The notes beneath the pieces are model-generated. The model did not search any database and had not been told where the DNA came from. It saw only the letters and a list, made by a program, of their open reading frames with translations. Positions 9,444 to 18,213 of a stretch of 64,000 nt of DNA are shown one piece after another. The position numbers and the translations under genes were made by a program. The DNA comes from Prado023 sp963706875. GTDB lineage: Bacteria > Actinomycetota > Actinomycetes > S36-B12 > CAIYMF01. Numbering within the stretch: position 1 is the stretch's first letter; every line of letters begins with the position of its first letter. The stretch covers positions 124,001-188,000 of the forward strand of contig CAVPNW010000004.1 of the NCBI GenBank assembly GCA_963706875.1. Reading direction: 5' to 3'.

Positions 9444-9587
9444 CTACGAGCGCTCACGGCGCCGGGTGTGGCCCATGCGATGCTTCACGACCCGGCCCGG
9501 CTTGCGCACATGCCGCCGCGCATGGACGCCGCGCCCCTCATCGAAGGATCGCACCAACAGTCGCCCCCCGGATCGCACGCTGCTCAT
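9444..9587 (-). CDS. Very basic 47-residue protein
   Basis: A short frame starts at 9587 with MSSVRSGGRLLVRSFDEG and ends KHRMGHTRRRERS. It is rich in Arg and His and has no hydrophobic segment. A strong GAGGAGG ribosome site lies seven bases before the ATG, nearly the same as that of the neighbouring lipoprotein gene. This is the main reason to call it a gene. It has no recognisable family. Confidence 0.4.
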   Translation of the reverse strand: MSSVRSGGRLLVRSFDEGRGVHARRHVRKPGRVVKHRMGHTRRRERS

Positions 9588-9705
9588 GGTCGGCACCTCC
9601 TCTGTCTCCACCTCCAGCAGAGCGCAGATCTGTGCTCTGCGCCAGAGTCGACCGACCCTTCCCGGCCCGCAGGGATGTCCAGGCGGCTCGTCCGGCGCTG
9701 GAGGG

Positions 9706-10292
9706 TCACCCGGCGACGTACCCCGCCTGGAGGGCGCCCTCATCGTCGCGCAGCTCGAGCTGGTCGCCGCGGATCGTGTACGTGGTGACCCGGCCGAGAG
9801 CTGCCAGGTAGTTGGCCTCCTGCTTGCTGACGTCCGGCTCGCACATCATTCGCGTGGTTGCCAGCGGCCCGATGGTCATGCTCTCGCCGGACACCTCGTA
9901 GGTCCCGTTGTAGGTGTTGCACCCGGCGTTGCCGGAGATGGTCCCGTCGTCGCCGAAGACTGCCGTCACCTCGGTGTCGGCGACCAGTGAGGCTACCGCG
10001 TCCGTGCCGGTGTTGATCCCGTTGGCCGACCAGTTCGTCCCCGTGAGCGTGATCGGGACGGCCACGGTGTACGAGAGCACGACCTGGCCGTCCTTGTCGC
10101 TCATCGTCATGGTGCCGTCACCGATCGCGAACGTGGCTGCCTCGTCGAGACGGGCCAGGTAGTCGGCCTCCACGGCCATGGCCTCTCCGACGCAGGCCAT
10201 GAGGGTGGATGCCAGCGGTCCGATGTCGATGGTGTTCCCGTCGGTCGTGTAGCCGCCGCTGAAGCGGTTGCAGCCGCTGGAGCCGGAGATCG
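9706..10292 (-). pseudogene. META-domain (HslJ-like) protein, N-terminus lost to IS debris
   Basis: Two META-type repeats are visible. The first ends AISGSSGCNRFSGGY then IDIGPLASTLMACV. The second reads ISGNAGCNTYNGTYEV then MTIGPLATTRMMCEPD. The frame enters directly from insertion-sequence DNA at about 10293, so the signal peptide and the first strands are missing. META proteins are small secreted or lipid-anchored proteins linked to stress or antibiotic tolerance in some bacteria. The remaining C-terminal part is intact, but no proper start remains apart from internal Met codons. Confidence 0.75.
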
Positions 10293-10755
10293 CAGGTTGG
10301 CCACCGAGAAGAACACCGCCTCCTGCACCTGGGCGGTCGCATCAGCCGCCACCAGCAGGTCCATCGCCCGATACGCCTGATCATCAGTCACCGCATCCAG
10401 TCCACTGATGGCCACGTCCCGAGACCCCCATTCGGTCGCCGCCAGCTTCGAGCCCGGATCCAGGGCCCGGTTGGCCACCAACGCGAACAGGACCTGCTCC
10501 ACGTCGGTGGTGAACCGCCGCGGTCCCAGCAGCGTGCGCAACGCCGTGGCGATGCCCAACTGGTGCCACAACCCGTCGAGCAACCACACCCCACCCAGGG
10601 ACCGTGACGAAGTCACCCGCAGCAGGTCCTGCTTTGGCCATTCCCTGCGTACGGATCGGTGTCGCCCAGGTGCGGGAGATCGAGGACACCAGCCGGCGCA
10701 GCCCGTCGGTGTCCAGGGTGCCCTCCCAGCCCAAGTTGACCAGCACCCGGGCCCG
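10293..10755 (-). mobile_element. N-terminal fragment of an IS1634-like transposase
   Basis: In two frames the minus strand encodes LVNLGWEGTLDTDGLRRLV, then LLDGLWHQLGIATALRTLLG and VEQVLFALVANRALDPGSKL, ending VFFSVANL. These are characteristic N-terminal blocks of IS1634/IS1549-type transposases. The catalytic domain is absent and a frameshift falls near 10590. The fragment runs directly into the META gene on one side and an IS1380-like fragment on the other. Confidence 0.7.
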
Positions 10756-11457
10756 GGTCTGCGCATTACCAGCGCGGGTTCGTGACTGCCGGCACGAAGG
10801 CCGGGGCCAAGCTTCTCCGTCGGCGCCCGACAGGACAGCGCGGTGCGTCGGGCGATCGCCAGCATCGACGACCAGGCGTGGGTGCGCATCGAATACCCGC
10901 AGGCCGTGCTCGACCCCGACGCCGGGGAGATGGTCTCCTGCGCGGAGGTCGCCGAAGCTCCCTACCTGGCGTTCACCTCACACGGAATCAAGGCCGTGCC
11001 CGGTCGGCTGATCGTGCGCCGGGTCCGGAACGCAACACCAACAAGCCCGCCGCCGCCGCCCGGGAAGGGCTGTTCACCGTCTGGCGGTATCACGCCATCT
11101 TCACCAAGAACCCGGCCCCACTGGTGGTCGCCGAGTCGCAGCACCGGGGCCATGCGATCGTCGAACAGGTCATCGACGACCTCAAGTCCGGGCCTCTGGC
11201 TCACCTGCCCTCCGGACAGTTGCAGGCCAACGCTGCTTGGCTCGTGGCGGCCACGATCGCGTTCAACTTGACCCGCGCCATCGGCGTCGCCGCCGGCGGC
11301 ACCTTCACCCGGGCCGAGGCCGCGACCGTACGCGCCCGGGTCCTCAGCGTTCCCGCCCGGTGTCCCGATCCGGGCGACGCCAACGCCTACACCTACCCCA
11401 GCGCTTGCCCTGGGCCAAGCACTGCAATCCCTCTGGACCACTGTCATGACCAACTGA
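10756..11457 (+). mobile_element. C-terminal fragment of an IS1380-like transposase
   Basis: Plus-strand frames encode AVRRAIASIDDQAWVRIEYP, AEAPYLAFTS, LIVRRVR, LFTVWRYHAIFTKN and HAIVEQVIDDLKSGPLAHLP with NAAWLVAATIAFNLTRA. These are typical of the C-terminal half of IS1380-family DDE transposases. Several frame changes (near 10818, 11030 and 11400) and the missing 5' half show that it is dead. It abuts the IS1634-like fragment head to tail. Confidence 0.75.
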
Positions 11458-11608
11458 CCACTGGCCCCATCCGACCACCACAACCCGAGGAACTTGGAGA
11501 AGCCGGACCCGACCGGCCGGACCGGCACGCCTACCCGCAGCACAGCCCCGCTACACCGCTCACCGCAGCAGCCCGTGCCTCTCAGCCATCAGCGCGGTGG
11601 ATTGAGGG

Positions 11609-11917
11609 TTAGGCGTGTGCCTGTTTGCCCGTCCCCCTGCGGACGTCGACCGTCCGGTCGCGCAGGTCGAGGGTGCGCCAGCGGCGGCGGCGGGCTGCGC
11701 CAACTGTGGCCATGCCGACCAGCAAGAACGTGGCCCCAGTGCCCGCGAGGCTGGAATCCGAGAGTGCTCCGGATTGGTCGACGGTCTCGACCCTCGACGC
11801 GTCAAACGTCGACGGGCGAGGAGTCGCATCGTTCGAGGTGGCTGCTGCTACCACAGGTGTCGCGGCGACACACAGTAGAACCGCACCTGCACCAAGTGCT
11901 GCGGCGCTACGCTTCAT
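11609..11917 (-). CDS. Small cell-wall-anchored protein with LAxTG sorting signal
   Basis: This 102-residue protein has a signal peptide (MKRSAAALGAGAVLLCVAAT, cut after a VVAAA site) and about 30 polar residues. The sorting signal LAGTG is at 57-61, followed by the hydrophobic ATFLLVGMATVGAA and a RRRR cluster. This is the layout recognised by class E sortases of Actinobacteria. The mature protein would be only about 30 residues, and 20 extra residues follow the Arg cluster, which is longer than usual. I chose the ATG at 11917 over an upstream one because it begins the signal peptide directly. Its function is unknown; it may be a short stalk or spacer. Confidence 0.6.
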   Translation of the reverse strand: MKRSAAALGAGAVLLCVAATPVVAAATSNDATPRPSTFDASRVETVDQSGALSDSSLAGTGATFLLVGMATVGAARRRRWRTLDLRDRTVDVRRGTGKQAHA

Positions 11918-12064
11918 ATGACGTCGAGTCCCATCGTCGTCGATCCTCTGGCGGGGCCGGAGCGAGGGCACTGCCTTGCCCGCCTTGTTGATCCGAAGTC
12001 TACGCCGTGTGACGGTCAGGAGGCCAGCCTGTCACCCGTTTGGGTTAACCGAGAGTGACTCGGG

Positions 12065-13861
12065 ATGGATACCCTAGGCGACATGGTGAGCAGGGGGTCT
12101 CTGGAGGTCTGGCTGGCGCGGAACAAGCGAGACGTCCTTGTCCTGCTCGACGTGTTGGCCTGGACGTTTTCCATACTGACGTTCACGCTCTTGCGGTACC
12201 TGGACGTCCCTGGAGGTGTCCCCTGGGCACGTACGGTCACTGCCATCGCCATCGCGATTGGTGTCCAAATGGTCATGGGTACCGTGTTCTGGATCTATGA
12301 CGGTCGGTACCAAGTGGGCTCGCGTGACGAGGGCGTCGCGCTCGCCAAGACGTACGGGGTCACCGTCGTGCTTTTCGAACTGGCGAGTGTGCTATTCGCG
12401 GGTGGCCGGTTGATGGCGCTTTCGGTACCCGTCGCCAGTGGGTTGGGGGCGCTCGCTCTGGGTGCGGCTGTGCGCCTGGAATGGCGATCCCTGCACGAGT
12501 CCATTGTCCGTCCCGAAGGGGCGGCTCCCGCTCTGGTTCTCGGCATTGGCTCCGCCGGCATCCAACTGGTGGCCAACATGCTCAGCGATCCTGAGTCGCC
12601 GTACATCCCGGTCGGCTTGCTAGATGACGATCCCGAGAAGAGGCACCTGCAGATCGATGGGATCCCGGTGCTTGGCAACCGCACCGCCCTGAAAGCGGCG
12701 GCGCAGCAGACTGGTGCTGAGATGTTGATCATCGCCATCCCCTCGGCCCGATCCGAGCTGTTCAGGGATGTCTCGGAGTCCGCCGCGGCTCTGGGCCTGA
12801 AGGTCAAAGTGCTGCCGAGCCTCAAGAACGTCCTCGCCGGACGCGTTGGCGTACAGGACTTGCGCGACATCGACGTCACCGACCTCCTAGGCCGCGACCC
12901 AGTGCACACTGATGTTGAGTCATGCGCCGGATACCTCCGGGGCAAGCGCCTACTCGTTACCGGGGCCGGGGGATCCATCGGCTCGGAGCTTTGCCGACAG
13001 CTATTGGGATTTGCGCCTACAAGGTTGCTGATGCTCGACCGCGATGAGTCCGCGCTTCACGCCCTGCAGCTGAGCCTGACCGGGCGCGCACTGCTCGATA
13101 CCGACGACGTGATCTTGGCGGACATCCGCGACCAGGAGGCTCTGGCCGCGGTGTTCCAACGGCACCGGCCCGAGGTGGTCTTCCACGCGGCGGCGCTCAA
13201 GCATCTCCCGATGCTAGAGCAGTATCCCGAGGAGGCCTGGAAGACCAACGTCCTCGGGACTGCCAACGTCTTGGAGGCGGCACGCGACTGCGGAGTTGAT
13301 GTGTTTGTCAACATCTCCACCGACAAGGCCGCAAGCCCGTGCAGCGTGCTCGGCTACTCCAAGCGAATCGCCGAGCGGCTGACTGCTGCAATGGCGCAGG
13401 AGGCACCGGGCAAGTTCGTCTCGGTCCGGTTCGGGAACGTGCTGGGCTCGCGTGGCTCAGTGCTCCCTGCGTTTGCTCAACAGATCGCCGAGGGTGGTCC
13501 GGTGACCGTCACCGACCCCGAGGTGACCCGCTTCTTCATGATGATCCCGGAGGCTTGTGAGCTAGTCATTCAGGCTGCAGCGATCGGCAAAGACGGGGAG
13601 GCACTTGTGCTCGACATGGGCCAGCCGGTCAAGATCCTGGATGTCGCCCGCCAAATGATTGAGATCAGCGGGCGCACGGACATCGAGATCGAGTTCACGG
13701 GCCTGCGTGAGGGAGAGAAGATGCATGAGGAGCTGATGGGCGTGGCTGAGGGCCATCGGGGGACAACCCACGACCTGATTGACGCGACAGATGTTCCTCC
13801 GCTGTCGATCGCAGAGGTTCGTACCTCGAACGTGGACTGGGCGCCAGCTGGAGTGGCGTGA
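12065..13861 (+). CDS. Membrane-bound nucleotide-sugar 4,6-dehydratase (PglF/WbpM/FlaA1 type)
   Basis: This 598-residue protein opens the polysaccharide locus. Four N-terminal membrane helices (about 25-140) are followed by a CoA-binding-like Rossmann fold (LVLGIGSAGIQLVANM). The catalytic SDR domain has TGAGGSIGSELCRQLL near 299 and NISTDKAASPCSVLGYSKR, with the active-site Lys at 433. Relatives convert UDP-GlcNAc to UDP-2-acetamido-4-keto-2,4,6-trideoxyhexose at the inner membrane. Length and layout match the PglF/WbpM class. Its product would suit the PglE-like aminotransferase at 36470. The start at 12065 is the first Met; a Met at 12083 is also possible. Confidence 0.88.
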   Translation: MDTLGDMVSRGSLEVWLARNKRDVLVLLDVLAWTFSILTFTLLRYLDVPGGVPWARTVTAIAIAIGVQMVMGTVFWIYDGRYQVGSRDEGVALAKTYGVTVVLFELASVLFAGGRLMALSVPVASGLGALALGAAVRLEWRSLHESIVRPEGAAPALVLGIGSAGIQLVANMLSDPESPYIPVGLLDDDPEKRHLQIDGIPVLGNRTALKAAAQQTGAEMLIIAIPSARSELFRDVSESAAALGLKVKVLPSLKNVLAGRVGVQDLRDIDVTDLLGRDPVHTDVESCAGYLRGKRLLVTGAGGSIGSELCRQLLGFAPTRLLMLDRDESALHALQLSLTGRALLDTDDVILADIRDQEALAAVFQRHRPEVVFHAAALKHLPMLEQYPEEAWKTNVLGTANVLEAARDCGVDVFVNISTDKAASPCSVLGYSKRIAERLTAAMAQEAPGKFVSVRFGNVLGSRGSVLPAFAQQIAEGGPVTVTDPEVTRFFMMIPEACELVIQAAAIGKDGEALVLDMGQPVKILDVARQMIEISGRTDIEIEFTGLREGEKMHEELMGVAEGHRGTTHDLIDATDVPPLSIAEVRTSNVDWAPAGVA

Positions 13862-13934
13862 CGACTGCGCGTCCATGTTGCGGAGGGCGCGGACCATGGT
13901 GGAGAGCCCAGCGTCGACGAGCCGCATGGCACTC

Positions 13935-14101
13935 ATGTCCACTCACACCGGGGCTGGGCTGCTCACCGACAAGCAGACCGACCGCCTCGAGGCATTGTTC
14001 GCCGTGGCTCCGCCCTCGGCTTCCGCAACCCCACCAGCTACATCGCCAGATCCCTACTCGAGACCGGCGGATTCAGACCCCAACTACACGCCGGATTGTG
14101 A
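13935..14101 (+). mobile_element. Remnant of an ISL3-family transposase
   Basis: One frame reads HTGAGLLTDKQTDRLEALFA, an ISL3-type internal block. A second frame reads GFRNPTSYIARSLLETGGF and ends at the stop at 14099, which is the usual ISL3 C-terminus. The middle of the gene is deleted. It fills part of the 362-base gap between the dehydratase gene and the next sugar gene; I see nothing else in that gap. Confidence 0.6.
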
Positions 14102-14223
14102 AGAGCCGGATTCCATTCGTGTATCGGTCGACAGGAGGAAGTTGACCATGCGACGGCGAGTACTGTCACGGCTAAGATCCTCATGTTGAAGTCGGGCTGA
14201 TCGAACCGCAGGGAGTAACCACC

Positions 14224-14823
14224 ATGTCAGTGCGGATCGCCGCCTCGGCTGATGTCGCCCACGACACCAGGATCGGTGACGGATCCTCGATCTGGCAGTT
14301 CGCCCAACTGCGCGAGGGCGTGATCCTCGGCGAGAACTGCATCGTCGGCCGTGGTGCCTACATCGGCACCGGCGTCCGGATCGGCAACAACGTCAAGATC
14401 CAGAACTACGCCCTGGTCTACGAGCCGGCGCGTGTCGAGGATGGCGCCTTCATCGGCCCGGCGGCGGTCTTCACCAACGACCACTTCCCCCGCTCGGTAA
14501 ACCCCGACGGCTCCCTCAAGTCCGGCCACGACTGGGAGCCGGTGGGCGTGACCGTCCGCGAGGGTGCTTCGATCGGCGCCCGGGCTGTGTGCGTCGCCCC
14601 GGTCACGATCGGGCGCTGGGCCTTGGTGGCGGCAGGAGCAACCGTCGTCCGTGATGTCCCGGACTTCGCCCTTGTGGTAGGAAGCCCAGCCCGCAGGATC
14701 GGCTGGGTCGGCCGCGCAGGGGTCCCGCTGGAGCAAGCCGCCGACGACCAAGAACTCTGGGTGTGCCCAACCACGGGCGCCCAGTACCGGCAAGTGAACG
14801 ACAACCAACTCGAGGAGTGCTGA
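14224..14823 (+). CDS. UDP-amino-sugar N-acetyltransferase (WbpD/WlbB-like)
   Basis: This 199-residue left-handed beta-helix enzyme has repeated hexapeptides (IGDGSSIWQFAQ, VILGENCIVGRGAYIGTGV, IGNNVKIQNYALVYE, VREGASIGARAVCVA). The FTNDHFPRS segment is typical of WbpD/WlbB. That family acetylates the 3-amino group of UDP-GlcNAc3NA. A GGGAG ribosome site precedes the ATG. It is the first gene of a tight run of four whose other members (aminotransferase, oxidoreductase, 6-dehydrogenase) complete the UDP-GlcNAc3NAcA pathway. Confidence 0.88.
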   Translation: MSVRIAASADVAHDTRIGDGSSIWQFAQLREGVILGENCIVGRGAYIGTGVRIGNNVKIQNYALVYEPARVEDGAFIGPAAVFTNDHFPRSVNPDGSLKSGHDWEPVGVTVREGASIGARAVCVAPVTIGRWALVAAGATVVRDVPDFALVVGSPARRIGWVGRAGVPLEQAADDQELWVCPTTGAQYRQVNDNQLEEC

Positions 14824-14824
14824 C

Positions 14825-15907
14825 GTGGGGATGATCCCGGCTGCGAAGCCGCTGATCGGCGAGGAGGAGCGGGCTGCAGTCGATGCGGTCCTGTCCTCGG
14901 GGGGGCTGGCGCAGGGTCCGCAGGTGGCAGCCTTCGAGCAGGAGTTCGCAGCCGTCGTCGGCGGGCGGGAGTGCGTCGCCGTCAACTCGGGCACCTCCGC
15001 GTTACACATGGCCCTTATCGCGCTGGGCATCGGAGCCGGCGACGAGGTGCTCGTTCCGTCCTTCACGTTCGCCGCCACCGCAAACGCCGTGGCCCTGGCC
15101 GGTGCCACCCCTGTGTTCGTCGACATCGAGCCTGACTCGTTCTGCATCTCCCCGGAGGCGAGCGAGGCAGCGATCACATCCCGAACGAGGGCTGTCATGC
15201 CTGTTCACCTCTACGGGCACCCGGCCGCGATGGACCGCATTACTCCCATCGCGAAGGCCCACGACCTTCTGGTCATCGAGGACGCCGCCCAGGCCCACGC
15301 GGCATCGCTGCACGGCACCCCGGTAGGCGCACTCGGGGACGCCGGCTGCTTCAGCTTCTACCCGACGAAGAACATGACTTCCGGCGAGGGTGGTATGGTC
15401 ACCACCGCCAGCCCCGAAACGGCCCGCATGGTCCGGCTGCTGCGCAACCAAGGCATGGAGGTCCGCTACCGCAACGAGGTGGTCGGCTTCAACACCCGGA
15501 TGACCGACATCCACGCCGCGATCGGTCGGGTCCAACTCGGCAAACTAGCCGGCTGGACCGCCCAGCGTCAGGCCAATGCCGAGTTCCTGACCGTCAATCT
15601 CGAGGGTGTGGTCGCGCCGAGTGTTGCCCAAGGGGCGGTGCATGTCTTCCACCAGTACACCATCCGCGTTCCTGGACACGACCAGGACGCCTTCGTCGCA
15701 GCCCTGGCTGAACGAGGTGTGGGCTCCGGCGTCTACTACCCGACTCCCGTCCATGCCCTGCCCTCTTTCGGACTCACACTCGACCTCACCGAGACCATGA
15801 GCGCAGCTAAGGAAGTGATCTCGCTTCCTGTCCACCCAGCCCTGAGCCAGGCTGACCTCGAAACGATCGTCGACGCCGTGAACGCGGTGGCGAAGGCAGG
15901 ATCATGA
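14825..15907 (+). CDS. DegT/DnrJ/EryC1 sugar aminotransferase (WbpE/WlbC-like)
   Basis: This 360-residue PLP enzyme shows the family blocks SGTSALHMALIALGIG, VLVPSFTFAATANAV and VIEDAAQAHAAS. The PLP-binding Lys is at about 182 in FYPTKNMTSGEGGM. It probably transaminates the 3-keto UDP-sugar acid made by the oxidoreductase encoded next. The GTG at 14825 follows GAGGAG by a good distance; an ATG two codons later is an alternative. The gene starts one base after the acetyltransferase stop and ends in an ATGA overlap with the next gene. Confidence 0.9.
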   Translation: MGMIPAAKPLIGEEERAAVDAVLSSGGLAQGPQVAAFEQEFAAVVGGRECVAVNSGTSALHMALIALGIGAGDEVLVPSFTFAATANAVALAGATPVFVDIEPDSFCISPEASEAAITSRTRAVMPVHLYGHPAAMDRITPIAKAHDLLVIEDAAQAHAASLHGTPVGALGDAGCFSFYPTKNMTSGEGGMVTTASPETARMVRLLRNQGMEVRYRNEVVGFNTRMTDIHAAIGRVQLGKLAGWTAQRQANAEFLTVNLEGVVAPSVAQGAVHVFHQYTIRVPGHDQDAFVAALAERGVGSGVYYPTPVHALPSFGLTLDLTETMSAAKEVISLPVHPALSQADLETIVDAVNAVAKAGS

Positions 15908-16920
15908 TGGCCCACCTCCGCGCCGGCCTCCTCGGCTTGGGCATGATGGGCCGCAACCACGCCCGTGTCCTGGCTTCCCTCGATGGAGTTGAACTCGTGG
16001 GCATCGCCGATCCGACGGGAGGCGTGGAGGGGGCCACCCCACACGGGGTACCGGTCGTCGGCACCGTGGCGGAGTTGCTCGCCCTGGGCATCGACTACGC
16101 AATGGTCTCCACCCCCACCAGGTTTCACCGCGATACTGCCTTGGTCCTGGCCGCCGCCGGGGTGCACGCTTTGATCGAGAAACCGCTGACCACGGACGTC
16201 CTTTCCGCGCACGAGATAGCCGACGCATTCGCAGCGTCCGGGCTGATCGGAGCCGTGGGCCACATCGAGCGGTATAACCCGGCCCTGCAACAGGCCCGCC
16301 GCCGGATCGCCAACGGGGACCTGGGCGAGATCTACCAGATCACCACCCGCCGGCAGGGTCCGTTCCCGGGCCGGATCGCCGACGTCGGGGTCATCCTCGA
16401 CCTGGCCACCCACGACATCGACTTGACGGCGTGGGTCGCCCAACAGCCGTTCATCTCGGTTGCGGCGCGGACCGCCTACCGATCGGGCAGGCCGCACGAG
16501 GACCTGGTAGCCATAACGGGACAACTCGCGGATGGCACCGTGACCAATCACCTGGTCAACTGGCTCTCGCCGATGAAGGAGCGCGTTACGGTCATCACTG
16601 GTGAGAAGGGGGCCCTGGTAGCTGACACACTGAGCGCGGACCTCACGTTCTTCGAGAACGGCGTCATCCCGACCGAGTGGAGCGAGGTGGCCCGATTCAG
16701 GGGCGTCACGGAGGGGAACATGACTCGGTTCGCCTACGCGAAGCCGGAACCGCTGCGGGTCGAGCATGAGAACTTCCGGGATGCGCTCCTGGGTAAGAAC
16801 TCGGACATCGTAACCCTGGGTCAGGCCGCTGCTACGGTCGCGGTCGCCAACGCGGTTGCTGAATCCGCGGCCACCGGCAACATGATCTTGATCGATGCGT
16901 GGCAGGTGGAGGGGTTGTGA
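15904..16920 (+). CDS. Gfo/Idh/MocA-family 3-dehydrogenase of UDP-GlcNAcA (WbpB/WlbA-like)
   Basis: This 338-residue oxidoreductase has an N-terminal Rossmann motif (LLGLGMMGRNHARVL), the family signature EKPLTTD and a substrate domain with the HIERYNPAL and DLATHDIDL blocks. WbpB/WlbA enzymes oxidise C3 of UDP-GlcNAc uronic acid. Both ends overlap the neighbours by a few bases (ATGA at the start, GTGA at the end), so translation of the four sugar genes is coupled. Confidence 0.88.
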   Translation: MMAHLRAGLLGLGMMGRNHARVLASLDGVELVGIADPTGGVEGATPHGVPVVGTVAELLALGIDYAMVSTPTRFHRDTALVLAAAGVHALIEKPLTTDVLSAHEIADAFAASGLIGAVGHIERYNPALQQARRRIANGDLGEIYQITTRRQGPFPGRIADVGVILDLATHDIDLTAWVAQQPFISVAARTAYRSGRPHEDLVAITGQLADGTVTNHLVNWLSPMKERVTVITGEKGALVADTLSADLTFFENGVIPTEWSEVARFRGVTEGNMTRFAYAKPEPLRVEHENFRDALLGKNSDIVTLGQAAATVAVANAVAESAATGNMILIDAWQVEGL

Positions 16921-18209
16921 GGATCTGCGTCGTCGCGCTGGGCAAGATCGGCCTGCCGTTGGCCGTCCAGTATGCATCCAAGGGCCACGAGGTCGTCGGG
17001 GCTGACGTCAACGCCAAGACGGTCGAGTTGGTCAACGCGGGCATAGAGCCGTTCCCTGGTGAGGCCAACCTGACGCCGAAGTTGCGGGAGGCGATTTCGC
17101 ACGGGCTGCTCACTGCGAGCACGGACACTACTGCCGCCGTCGCCCAATCTGAGGCCGTCGTCGTTGTAGTCCCCTTGTTCGTTGATGAAATGGGTCGCCC
17201 CGACTTCGGTTGGATGGATTCCGCCACGAGGGAGGTTGCGAGAGGGCTGCAGCCGGGCACCTTGGTCACGTACGAGACCACCCTCCCTGTCGGCACCACC
17301 CGGAACCGATACGCCCCGATGCTCGAGCAGGGCTCCGGGCTGGTTGCAGGGGACGGGTTTCACTTAGTCTTCTCCCCCGAGCGGGTCCTGACCGGACGGG
17401 TGTTCGCCGACTTGCGCAAATACCCGAAACTCGTCGGTGGCATCAACCTGGAGTCCGAGAGGCGGGGGATCGACTTCTACCAGTCAGTCCTGGATTTCGA
17501 CGCGCGGGGCGACCTGCCGAAGCCGAACGGTGTCTGGGCCATGGGGTCGGCTGAGGCCGCAGAGATGGCGAAACTCGCAGAGACCACGTACCGCGACGTC
17601 AACATCGGATTGGCCAACCAGTTTGCCCGGTTCGCCGACAGGAGTGGCATCGACGTCTATGCAGTGATCGAGGCCTGCAACTCCCAGCCCTACAGCCACA
17701 TTCACCAGCCAGGGATCGCCGTGGGCGGGCACTGCATCCCGGTGTACCCGAGGCTCTACCTGCACAACGATCCCGATGCCACCATTGTCGCTGCAGCGCG
17801 TGACGCGAATGCGGGCATGCCTCGGTACGCGGTCAAGAGGCTGGCGGAGGAGTTCGGGGACCTGAGCGGCGCCAAGGTCGCAGTCCTGGGTGCCTCATAT
17901 CGTGGAGGTGTGAAGGAGACAGCCTTCTCGGGGGTGTTCCCGGTGGTAGCCGCACTGGCGGAGGCCGGGGCGAACGTCGTGGTCCACGACCCCATGTTCT
18001 CCGACGCGGAGCTCGCCAGCTTCGGCTGGGAGCCGTATCACCTGGGAGAGCCCGTGGACGCCGCGATTGTCCAAGCGGATCATCCCGAGTACCTTCATCT
18101 GGTCTCGACAGACATCCCCGGGGCCCGAGTGCTCCTGGACGGGCGTCACGTCCAGCCCGGGAACCAAACTGCCGTCACGATCGGCGATGGACGACGGCCG
18201 AGGGGATAG
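16917..18209 (+). CDS. UDP-GlcNAc 6-dehydrogenase (WbpA-like nucleotide-sugar dehydrogenase)
   Basis: This 430-residue protein starts with GTG inside the stop of the preceding gene. It has the NAD-binding start VVALGKIGLPLAVQYA and the central signature GSAEAAEMAKLAETTYRDVN. The catalytic Cys is at 273 (GGHCIPVYP), and there is a C-terminal UDP-binding domain (AVLGASYRGGVKETAFS). It oxidises C6 of UDP-GlcNAc or a related UDP-HexNAc to the uronic acid, the first step of the UDP-GlcNAc3NAcA route. No 2-epimerase (WbpI) is seen nearby, so the gluco sugar itself may be used. Confidence 0.9.
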   Translation: MRICVVALGKIGLPLAVQYASKGHEVVGADVNAKTVELVNAGIEPFPGEANLTPKLREAISHGLLTASTDTTAAVAQSEAVVVVVPLFVDEMGRPDFGWMDSATREVARGLQPGTLVTYETTLPVGTTRNRYAPMLEQGSGLVAGDGFHLVFSPERVLTGRVFADLRKYPKLVGGINLESERRGIDFYQSVLDFDARGDLPKPNGVWAMGSAEAAEMAKLAETTYRDVNIGLANQFARFADRSGIDVYAVIEACNSQPYSHIHQPGIAVGGHCIPVYPRLYLHNDPDATIVAAARDANAGMPRYAVKRLAEEFGDLSGAKVAVLGASYRGGVKETAFSGVFPVVAALAEAGANVVVHDPMFSDAELASFGWEPYHLGEPVDAAIVQADHPEYLHLVSTDIPGARVLLDGRHVQPGNQTAVTIGDGRRPRG

Positions 18210-18213
18210 CGGA

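Noticed and set aside
13779..14189. A 136-residue plus-strand frame in the gap before the acetyltransferase gene
   Set aside because: Only part of it is protein-like, and that part is a decayed ISL3 transposase; the rest is out of frame or overlaps the dehydratase end.
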